Assembly (NCBI GenBank): GCA_035527975.1
Contig: DATKZM010000085.1
Coordinates: 123,326-187,325, forward strand
DNA: 64,000 bases
Reading direction: 5' to 3'
Source of the DNA: DATKZM01 sp035527975
Lineage (GTDB): Bacteria; Pseudomonadota; Alphaproteobacteria; JAPULJ01
The first letter of the stretch is position 1, and each line of letters begins with the position of its first letter. The notes under the pieces were generated by a model. The model was not told the DNA's origin. It did no database searches and worked only from the letters and a program-made list of their open reading frames with translations. The translations under genes and the position numbers were made by a program. This document shows, piece after piece, positions 57,896 through 64,000 of this stretch.

Positions 57896-57987
57896 TGAAG
57901 AGACCGTTCGTCAATCAGCGCGGCGTGAAAACTATATTAACACCCTTCATAGCGCCATGGCGCGGTCAAGCGCATGCGGCACGTAAG

Positions 57988-58037
57988 CGCGCCCCGGCGC
58001 GCAGGACTTACCCGTCGCGCCCCGGCGCGCAGGACTT
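57988..58037. repeat. 22-bp direct repeat between methyltransferase and exporter genes
   Basis: CGCGCCCCGGCGCGCAGGAC (then TT) occurs at 57988-58009 and again at 58016-58037, 6 bases apart. The GC-rich half CGCGCCCCGGCGCG is near-palindromic. Confidence 0.7.
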
Positions 58038-58069
58038 GGAAGGCCAGGCGCGCGGCTCCGAATATGCGC

Positions 58070-58804
58070 TCATTCGGCCATCGGCGCCGGCGCGCGTTTG
58101 ACGATATGGAACACACCGCCATATCGCGATTGGCGGATTGCCTCGGGCGCCTTGCGGGCAGACAGAAAATCATGCACCGCGCGCGTGCAACCGTCCCAAT
58201 CTTGGTAGTCGTCGATAATGACGATCCCGCCCGGGATTATTTTGTCGAACAGGTGCTCCAGGCAATCGAGCGTCGATTGGTACAGGTCGCCGTCGAGCCG
58301 CAGCACCGCGATTTTCATATCGGGCGGTGCCAGGGGCAATGTCTCGCTGAACCAGCCTTGATGGATATGGATCCATTGATCGGGCCGCGCCGTTGCCCGA
58401 ACCCTGGCTTCGAACGTGCCCCGGTCGGCCTGAGCATTGTCGTGATAATTCGCCGCTTCGGTGTCCTGCTGCCAGCTGAGTGCCGATTGCCCGTCGATCG
58501 GTTCGACCGGCGGCAGTCCCTCGAAGCTATCAAAGAAGTGAAAGGCGCGCGCACCGGGCGCGGTCGTGAGCAGCCCGCAGGCCATCCCGCCTTTCCAGGT
58601 GCCGCATTCGACGATAGCACCACCGTCGAGCGCAGGGTTCTCGAGCGTCGTGGCGACCAGATGCAGATTGCCGATATAGCACCGGCGCTTGACCAGAGTG
58701 GCGTCACAATTGCGCCGCCACAGAGCCTTGAGGCGCGGATAGTCGAGGGCGTAGCGCAGCCGCTTGCTGGGGTGTCGGGCAAGAACGCGCATCAATAGGT
58801 TCAC
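58070..58804 (-). CDS. TylF/MycF-type SAM methyltransferase
   Basis: Macrocin O-methyltransferase (TylF) family, 244 aa; members methylate sugar or other small-molecule hydroxyls. Seen: VECGTWKGGMACGLL (SAM site), FHFFDSFEGLPPVEP, and LRLDGDLYQSTLDCLEHLF, IPGGIVIIDDYQDWDGC with the Asp residues that bind metal. GTG 58804 overlaps the stop of the GT2 gene, so the two form a unit. The likely target is a surface glycan; inferred from context. Confidence 0.85.
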   Translation of the reverse strand: MNLLMRVLARHPSKRLRYALDYPRLKALWRRNCDATLVKRRCYIGNLHLVATTLENPALDGGAIVECGTWKGGMACGLLTTAPGARAFHFFDSFEGLPPVEPIDGQSALSWQQDTEAANYHDNAQADRGTFEARVRATARPDQWIHIHQGWFSETLPLAPPDMKIAVLRLDGDLYQSTLDCLEHLFDKIIPGGIVIIDDYQDWDGCTRAVHDFLSARKAPEAIRQSRYGGVFHIVKRAPAPMAE

Positions 58805-59739
58805 TTTCGCGCCGCGCCGGTGCCGTTGCCGGCTGGTTTGGCGCGATCATAGACCGTAGCGCAGCGTTCGATGAAATCTGCTGCGGGACCCATCAGGTCG
58901 AGCCGGCTCTTGACGTTCAGCCAATACCATTCAGAACCCGCGCGTGCGCCCAGATGACGCCGTGCATACTTCCATGCGCGACCGGCGGCGCGTTGGCAGG
59001 CGAAGCGCTTGGTTCGCTCCGGCGTCGACGGGTTGTCGCGCAGAAAGTTTGCGAGCGCGAATGTGACGTCCTTGAGCTCGCGAGCGAAATCCTCTGAGAC
59101 GCGACCCGGTGCATCCTCCGGCAGGTAAGCGACGAGGGCCGCGACCCTCAAAAAATCCCACTTCGCAGCGAGGCGAAGGGTGAGCGTGTAATCCTGACCG
59201 AAAACGATGCGCTCATCACAGCCGCCGACCTCGCGCAGGCAGTCGGTGCGGGCGAGGAACTGGCTTGGATTGAAGAGTGAATTCTTGATCGCGAGCTTGA
59301 GCGGCGCCTTCAGCCGCTTGATGTTTGGCGACGGTGGTAGCGGCGCATCCAGGTCTGGCTTCGCATCCGACCGGTAGTCCGCGGCCTCGCCATAGGCAAG
59401 GCAGGCGTCGCTGCCGTGCAGCGCCTGCAGCAGCCGGTCGGTCGCGTCATGGGCGAGGAGGTCGTCCGCATCGACAAACTTGAGATACGGCAAGCCCGCC
59501 AGCGCGATGGCGCGGTTGGTTGCGTGGGCCGAGCCGTGGTTAGACTGTGCTTCGATCACGGTCGCCGGCCAGCCATCGGTGAGCCGCCGCAGCAGTTCCA
59601 GCGAGTTGTCCGTCGACCCGTCGTCGACAAAGACGTATTCGCGCTCAAAATCTCCGCGCTGCGCACGGATCGCCGCCAACACGCCCACAAGATAAGGCGC
59701 CTTGTTGTAGACCGGCACGACGAATGAAACGCCGGGCAT
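58801..59739 (-). CDS. Family 2 glycosyltransferase
   Basis: GT-A fold inverting glycosyltransferase, 312 aa. SFVVPVYNKAPYLVGVLAAI start, FVDDGSTDNSLELL and the DxD-type motif KFVDADDLLAHDA. No membrane span. It is the first gene of a two-gene unit with the TylF-type methyltransferase. Donor and acceptor unknown. Confidence 0.88.
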   Translation of the reverse strand: MPGVSFVVPVYNKAPYLVGVLAAIRAQRGDFEREYVFVDDGSTDNSLELLRRLTDGWPATVIEAQSNHGSAHATNRAIALAGLPYLKFVDADDLLAHDATDRLLQALHGSDACLAYGEAADYRSDAKPDLDAPLPPSPNIKRLKAPLKLAIKNSLFNPSQFLARTDCLREVGGCDERIVFGQDYTLTLRLAAKWDFLRVAALVAYLPEDAPGRVSEDFARELKDVTFALANFLRDNPSTPERTKRFACQRAAGRAWKYARRHLGARAGSEWYWLNVKSRLDLMGPAADFIERCATVYDRAKPAGNGTGAARK

Positions 59740-59949
59740 CTAGCTGGCTTGCGAGGCTGGCATGGCGTCCCCTCATTAGCGGCTAGACCACTTCGCTGCC
59801 ACCGTTTTCGCAGATCTCCGAATACCGGCCGCGCTGACGCCGCCCCGGCTTGCGAATTCGCCTCTGCTGGCCTATTGCTTGCGAGCCGTCCCATACGCGG
59901 AATCGTTGCCCGCCTCGGCCCATAATCCCTCCGTCAGCGAGTGCCCGAC

Positions 59950-61440
59950 ATGAAGATCGCCTTCACCCAGCCCGCAATGCCAAAGCTCGGCACGCTCGTC
60001 GTCGCCGTGGCCGAGAACCGCGCGCTCACCCCAGCCGCCAAAGCGCTCGACGAGGCCATTGGCGGCGCGCTGCGCCGCGCCATGGAGGTCTCGCGCTTCA
60101 AGGGCGCCGCCGACCAGACGCTCGATGTTTTGGCCCCACAAGGGATCGAGGCCGCGCGGGTCCTCCTCGTGGGCATCGGCAAGATAGCCGAATTCGATGC
60201 GCTGAAGGCCGAGGCGTTGGGCGGAAACCTCGTTGCCCAGCTGAACGGCGCCGGCGGTGTCGACGCGGCGGTTGAGATCAACGGGCTCGACGACGCCAAG
60301 ATCAACGAGGCGGAAGCCGCTGCGCGCATCGCGTTCGGCGCCGCTTTGCGCAGCTATCGCTTCGACAAATACCGCACCAAGGAAAAGAAGGACAAGAAGC
60401 CGACCTTACGCAATCTCACCCTGATGAGCGCCGATGCGGCCGGGGCGAAGGCGTATTTCGCGCCGCTTGCCGGGATCGCCGAGGGGGTGATGCTGACCCG
60501 CGACGTGGTGTCGGAGCCGGCCAACATCATCAACCCAAAAACCTTCGCCAAGGAGGCCAAGAAGCTCGAGCGCCTCGGCGTCAAGGTCGAGACCCTCGAC
60601 GAGCAGGAGATGGAAAAGCTCGGCATGGGTGCGCTCCTGGGCGTCGCGCAAGGCAGCGCCAACGAGCCTCGCCTGGTCGTCATGCAATGGAACGGGGCAG
60701 CCAAGAGCGCCAAGCCGGTCGCCTTCATCGGCAAGGGCGTGACCTTCGATACCGGCGGCATCTCGATCAAACCCGCCCAGGGCATGGAAGACATGAAATG
60801 GGATATGGGCGGGGCCGGCGTCGTGCTCGGCCTGATGAAGGTGCTGGCCAAACGGAAGGCCAAAGTCAACGCGATCGGTGTGATGGGAATGGTCGAGAAC
60901 ATGCCGTCCGCCAATGCCCAACGCCCAGGAGACATTGTCACCTCCATGTCGGGCCAGACCATCGAGGTTCTCAACACCGATGCCGAGGGCCGGCTCGTGC
61001 TGGCCGATGCGATCTGGTACACCCAAGACCGCTTCAAGCCTCAGATCATGGTCGATCTGGCGACGCTCACGGGCGCCATTATTATCAGCTTGGGGTCCGA
61101 GCATGCGGGGCTCTTTTCCAACAACGACCCGCTGGCCGAGCGGTTGATGAATTCGGGCACGGCCGTCGGCGAGACTTTGTGGCGCATGCCGCTCGGCGAT
61201 GCCTACGACAAACAGATTGATACCGACGCCGCCGACATGAAGAACATCGGCGGCCGTGAGGGCGGCGCGATCACGGCAGCACAGTTCATTCAGCGCTTCG
61301 TCAACAAGGTGCCGTGGGCGCATCTCGATATCGCCGGCGTCACCTGGTCGAAGAAGGACAAGCCCACCGTGCCCAAGGGCGGAACCGCCTTCGGCGTGCG
61401 CCTGCTCGACCACTTTGTGAGCGCGCATTACGAAAAATAG
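59950..61440 (+). CDS. pepA: Leucyl aminopeptidase
   Basis: Hexameric two-metal M17 aminopeptidase; 496 aa. Metal and active-site motifs: FIGKGVTFDTGGISIKP, KWDMGGAGVV, and NTDAEGRLVLADA. ATG 59950 is used; an in-frame GTG lies 9 bases upstream and no strong ribosome binding site decides between them. It precedes holC, as in most relatives. Confidence 0.96.
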   Translation: MKIAFTQPAMPKLGTLVVAVAENRALTPAAKALDEAIGGALRRAMEVSRFKGAADQTLDVLAPQGIEAARVLLVGIGKIAEFDALKAEALGGNLVAQLNGAGGVDAAVEINGLDDAKINEAEAAARIAFGAALRSYRFDKYRTKEKKDKKPTLRNLTLMSADAAGAKAYFAPLAGIAEGVMLTRDVVSEPANIINPKTFAKEAKKLERLGVKVETLDEQEMEKLGMGALLGVAQGSANEPRLVVMQWNGAAKSAKPVAFIGKGVTFDTGGISIKPAQGMEDMKWDMGGAGVVLGLMKVLAKRKAKVNAIGVMGMVENMPSANAQRPGDIVTSMSGQTIEVLNTDAEGRLVLADAIWYTQDRFKPQIMVDLATLTGAIIISLGSEHAGLFSNNDPLAERLMNSGTAVGETLWRMPLGDAYDKQIDTDAADMKNIGGREGGAITAAQFIQRFVNKVPWAHLDIAGVTWSKKDKPTVPKGGTAFGVRLLDHFVSAHYEK

Positions 61441-61471
61441 GGCGCTGAGATCGGAGCGCGCCGGTGAGACC

Positions 61472-61921
61472 ATGACCGATATCGGCTTCTACCATTTGCA
61501 GCGATCGCCGCTGGAACGGGCCTTGCCCAAGCTCCTGGAGAAGGTGCTGGAGGCGGGCAAGCGCGCCGTCGTCGTCGCCGGATCGGATGAGCGCGTCGAA
61601 TCGCTGAACGGCGTCTTGTGGACCTATCGCCCTGACAGCTTCTTGCCCCATGGCAGCGCCAAGGACGGCAACGCCGAAAACCAACCGGTCTGGCTCGCCA
61701 CCGTCCCGGAAAAACCCAACGGTGCCGACATCCTGATCCTCACCGACGGCGCCACGACAGACAGTTTCGATGGTTTCGATCGTTGCCTGGAGTTGTTCGA
61801 CGGCAATGACGATGCCGCGGTTACCGCCGCCCGCGAGCGCTGGGCAGAATACAAGGCCGCCAGCCACGCGGTCGTCTACTATCAGCAGACCGAAAGCGGC
61901 GGCTGGGAGCAGAAGGCGTGA
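61472..61921 (+). CDS. holC: DNA polymerase III subunit chi
   Basis: Clamp-loader accessory that contacts SSB; 149 aa. The family pattern FYHLQRSPLERALPKLLEKVLEAGKRAVV and LWTYRPDSFLPHG is clear. Start ATG 61472, 31 bases after pepA. Confidence 0.94.
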   Translation: MTDIGFYHLQRSPLERALPKLLEKVLEAGKRAVVVAGSDERVESLNGVLWTYRPDSFLPHGSAKDGNAENQPVWLATVPEKPNGADILILTDGATTDSFDGFDRCLELFDGNDDAAVTAARERWAEYKAASHAVVYYQQTESGGWEQKA

Positions 61922-61958
61922 GCCCGATGCCCATCATGATCGGGTTGGCGCGGTTCCG

Positions 61959-62393
61959 ATGAGCGCGTCCTCCCTCGCCGGCGCATGGCGACTTGAAAGC
62001 TTCGTTTTCACCGACGACGGCGGCGGCACGCATACCCCGCTTGGTGAGAGCCCGCATGGGCTGGTGCTGATCACCCCCGACAACTATTTGAGCCTGAGCT
62101 TCATGGCGGATGGCCGCCAAGCTTTCGCTGAAAGTAGCCTCTTGGGAGGCAGCGCAGACGAGCGCGCGGCTGCGGCGGCAAGCTATGTCTCGTTTGGCGG
62201 GCCGTTCCGTGTCGAGGGCGACGAGGTCGTCGTCGAGGTCGCGGCCGCCTTTCATCCCAATTGGGCCGGCAGCGTCCAGCGGCGGCGCTTCCGCCTCGAA
62301 GGCGGCACGCTGACGTTGATGACTGCCCAAGCGATTCCGGTCGACGGCAAGAACCTGATGGGCCAGGCCGTGCTCCGGCGTGCCGCGCTCTAG
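61959..62393 (+). CDS. Lipocalin-like domain protein, 144 aa
   Basis: Small protein with a lipocalin-like fold (PF13924 type): LAGAWRLESFVFTDDGGG, PLGESPHGLVLITPDNYLSLSFMADGRQAF. No signal peptide. Ligand unknown. ATG 61959 begins 37 bases after holC; the frame is open further upstream inside holC but without a family match. The stop TAG lies within the boundary of a MITE-like element. Confidence 0.8.
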   Translation: MSASSLAGAWRLESFVFTDDGGGTHTPLGESPHGLVLITPDNYLSLSFMADGRQAFAESSLLGGSADERAAAAASYVSFGGPFRVEGDEVVVEVAAAFHPNWAGSVQRRRFRLEGGTLTLMTAQAIPVDGKNLMGQAVLRRAAL

Positions 62394-62506
62394 GGTCTGG
62401 ACTCAATTAGACGTAACCCGCTGACCTGACTTACTTTTGCCCTGCGGCAAGAGAATCCAGAGCCGTTGTATTTCAATGAGTTATATCTAATTGAGTACAG
62501 ACCCTA
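62391..62506. mobile_element. MITE-like element, 112 bp, flanked by TA
   Basis: Element body 62393-62504 with 25-bp terminal inverted repeats that match at 22 of 25 positions; the ends read GGGTCTGKACTCAATTAGA inward from both sides. A TA dinucleotide flanks each end (62391-62392 and 62505-62506), as expected for Tc1/mariner-IS630-type insertion. No coding capacity. It lies exactly between the stop codons of two convergent genes and supplies one base of each. Confidence 0.7.
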
Positions 62507-63199
62507 GCGCCGAAAGAAGACACCGTCGAATTGCAGCTGCCGGCCGAGCCGCCGGCTGAAATTGCCCGACAAGACGAGATGAAGCTCGAAGCCCAGCGCA
62601 TCGAGCTGCTCGAGAACGGCAAGATAGGTCGTCTCGCCCTCGTAAAGCGGCAGCAGCGAAAGCTCGAGCTGGAAGCCTGCAATCCGGTCGAGCACCGCCG
62701 TAGCGCCGCGCAAAATCTCCGCCTCGAAGCCCTGGGTGTCGATCTTGACGAAGACCCTTCGGGCCGCCGCACCGACAAGCTCGTCGAACACGACATCGAG
62801 GCGCGCGACGGCGACCATGTCGGTGCCCGCCGCAACCGCCTTGGGAAACGCCTGCGTGGTGACGGCAGCCATCGGCTTCAACGAGTTCATGTCGCTGCGG
62901 TTCGAAAGATGAAGCGTTGCGTCGCCGGGGGTCTCGCCCAGTGCCATGCGCGCCGCTGCCGTCCAATGGGGATCGTCGGCCACCGCTGCTTGGAGTTTGC
63001 CATGCGCGTCGGCGCCAGGCTCAACGGAAATGATCCGTCCGCGATAACCGGCCTCGCGCAGGCCGCGCGCGTACTGCCCCTCATTCGCCCCGATATCGAT
63101 CACCGCCTCGATACCGTGCAGCTCCAGAAGCTGGACCACGCGCTGGGTTTCATTGTCCACGCGGTCGAGCTTTTGGTGCCTTTTTTTGAGCCCGAACAC
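62504..63199 (-). CDS. FkbM family methyltransferase
   Basis: SAM-dependent methyltransferase, 231 aa. AVIDIGANEGQYARGLREAGY (motif I), IISVEPGADAH, and the FkbM hallmark VKIDTQGFEAEILRGA. Members methylate polysaccharide or small-molecule hydroxyls. GTG start at 63199 with AAGGAC upstream. The stop codon is in the CTAG at the MITE right end. Possibly part of surface glycan modification with the TylF and GT2 genes, but not in one operon. Confidence 0.87.
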   Translation of the reverse strand: MFGLKKRHQKLDRVDNETQRVVQLLELHGIEAVIDIGANEGQYARGLREAGYRGRIISVEPGADAHGKLQAAVADDPHWTAAARMALGETPGDATLHLSNRSDMNSLKPMAAVTTQAFPKAVAAGTDMVAVARLDVVFDELVGAAARRVFVKIDTQGFEAEILRGATAVLDRIAGFQLELSLLPLYEGETTYLAVLEQLDALGFELHLVLSGNFSRRLGRQLQFDGVFFRR

Positions 63200-63307
63200 C
63201 GATTGCCGTCCTTTGTATCGCCGTCCTGTGTGATATCGGGCCGAATAGCCGCGATCCCACCGCAGTGAACATGCGCGAAGCTGTGGCGGCCGGCAAGGCG
63301 CGGGCGG

Positions 63308-63336
63308 TTGTCGCGGCCGGGCAGAGCCGTTATAAG
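63308..63336 (+). promoter_or_regulatory. Promoter of ndk
   Basis: TTGTCG (63308-63313), 17 bases, TATAAG (63331-63336), start expected near 63343, giving a leader of about 38 nt before the ATG. Confidence 0.5.
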
Positions 63337-63380
63337 CCCCGAAATTCCCGCAATTTCAGAACCCCGAAGGACCCTCGGCC

Positions 63381-63803
63381 ATGGCGCTCGAACGCACGCT
63401 CTCGATCCTCAAGCCGGATGCGACCCGGCGCAACATCACCGGCAAGGTCAACGCCATGCTCGAGGATGCGGGGCTGCGCATCGTCGCCCAGAAGCGCCTG
63501 CATCTGACCGATGACCAGGCCAAGGGCTTTTATGCCGTGCACAAGGACCGGCCTTTCTACAACGACCTCGTCGCCTTTATGACCTCGGGGCCCGTGGTGG
63601 TGCAGGTGCTCGAAGGCGATGGCGCGGTTGCGAAGAACCGTGACGTGATGGGCGCGACCAACCCCGCCGATGCCGCGGACGGCACCATCCGCAAGGCCTT
63701 CGCGGAATCGATCGAGGCCAATTCGGTGCATGGCTCCGATTCGGCGGAGAACGCGAAGATCGAGATCGATTTCTTCTTCAGCGCCGACGAAATCGTCGGC
63801 TAG
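63381..63803 (+). CDS. ndk: Nucleoside diphosphate kinase
   Basis: Balances NTP pools by phosphotransfer through a His; 140 aa, normal length. ERTLSILKPDATRRN start, GPVVVQVLEG, GATNPADAADGTIRK and the active-site His in SVHGSDS. A strong hairpin follows 10 bases after the stop. Confidence 0.97.
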   Translation: MALERTLSILKPDATRRNITGKVNAMLEDAGLRIVAQKRLHLTDDQAKGFYAVHKDRPFYNDLVAFMTSGPVVVQVLEGDGAVAKNRDVMGATNPADAADGTIRKAFAESIEANSVHGSDSAENAKIEIDFFFSADEIVG

Positions 63804-63813
63804 GTGGATGGTT

Positions 63814-63847
63814 CCGAATTTCGTCGCATTGATGCGACGAAATTCGG
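63814..63847 (+). terminator. Hairpin after ndk
   Basis: Perfect 15-bp stem (CCGAATTTCGTCGCA / TGCGACGAAATTCGG) with a TTGA loop, then GGGG and no T-run. The position suits a terminator of ndk; lack of U-tract leaves this uncertain. Confidence 0.55.
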
Positions 63848-63861
63848 GGGCTGAATCACAC

Positions 63862-64000
63862 TAGAGCGTCTTCAAGGAAATAGGAATCGCGGGGGATTCC
63901 CAATCGGATCGAGATATGATTCTGTATCCGGAGGTTTATCGGGAGGCAGATATGGCACGTGCGTACGGTTTGGATCTGCGCCGGCGGGTTGTCGAGGCGA
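63862..64000 (+). mobile_element. Left end of an IS630-type insertion sequence, cut by window edge
   Basis: A transposase reading frame starts at 63952. The left end of the element is probably near the TA at 63862-63863, where CTAGAGCGTCTTCAAGG begins, but the right end is outside the window, so the terminal repeat cannot be confirmed. Confidence 0.5.
63952..64000 (+). CDS. IS630 family transposase, N-terminal 16 codons only
   Basis: The visible residues MARAYGLDLRRRVVEA match the start of IS630-type transposases (MARAYSxDLRxRVV), which begin with a helix-turn-helix. GGGAGG lies 5 bases upstream of ATG 63952. The rest is beyond the window. Confidence 0.75.
   Translation, partial: MARAYGLDLRRRVVEA

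Noticed and set aside
56057..57898. 613-codon plus-strand frame opposite the MsbA-like exporter
   Set aside because: Shadow of the exporter; composition dominated by Arg, Gln, His and Asp with no domain.
62393..64000. That the MITE-like element is mobilised by the IS630 element at the window end
   Set aside because: The IS630 left end appears to read GAGCGTCTTCAAGG after its TA, whereas the MITE ends read GGGTCTG; the termini differ, so a different transposase is needed.

Overview
The window is a GC-rich chromosomal segment from an alphaproteobacterium, most likely in or near Rhodospirillales. This rests on the aapJQMP amino acid transporter, a DUF2794 gene, and three conserved alphaproteobacterial gene orders: rpsF-rpsR-rplI...dnaB-alr...radA-cvpA-purF, fabD-acpP-fabF-mltG...yicC-gmk, and lptF-lptG-lptD-surA-pdxA-rsmA. 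The genus cannot be fixed from the sequence alone. I see no rRNA, tRNA, CRISPR array or prophage.

Layout. 1-2352: 3' part of guaA, a small lipoprotein and a small DUF4286-like protein. 2373-7437 (minus): aapJ-aapQ-aapM-aapP, with an oversized AapM. 7649-11670 (minus): hydrolase, periplasmic Cache protein, amtB-glnK in reversed order, zinc-ribbon protein, DUF2794. 11945-16756 (plus): the accessory core, with two tandem corrinoid/Fe-S reductase-like proteins, a TetR regulator, a perfect palindrome beside a promoter, a PaaA-like diiron oxygenase and its 2Fe-2S/flavin reductase. 16800-19578 (minus): membrane hydrolase and PQQ-type sugar dehydrogenase, with a decayed sterol-desaturase fragment between them. 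19782-23443 (plus): YfgM-like protein, bamB, der.

23494-37602 (minus): a long co-directional block for translation, replication, repair, purine synthesis, alanine racemase and lipid transport (rpsF-rpsR-rplI, cfa-like, dnaB, alr, mlaE, mlaF, radA, cvpA, purF, SDR, alpha-oxoamine synthase, NTF2-like protein). It carries a perfect FNR-type box and an operator-like array upstream of the cfa-like gene. 37857-43272: small envelope proteins, then fabD-acpP-fabF-mltG without fabG. 43283-46387: an inserted regulator, methyltransferase and SDR. 46516-48064: yicC-gmk. 48071-57895 (minus): rsmA, pdxA, surA, lptD, lptG, lptF and an MsbA-type exporter, i.e. outer-membrane and LPS biogenesis. 58070-59739: TylF-type methyltransferase and GT2 glycosyltransferase. 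59950-63803: pepA, holC, lipocalin-like protein, a 112-bp MITE-like element, FkbM methyltransferase and ndk. The window ends inside an IS630-type transposase.

Envelope biogenesis recurs throughout: LptD/F/G, SurA, BamB, YfgM-like, MlaE/F, MsbA-like, MltG, Alr, fatty acid synthesis and the Cfa-like enzyme. The best candidates for undescribed biology are the 11.9-16.8 kb redox cluster, the 641-residue AapM with an extra multi-span membrane block, and the regulatory region between rplI and the cfa-like gene.
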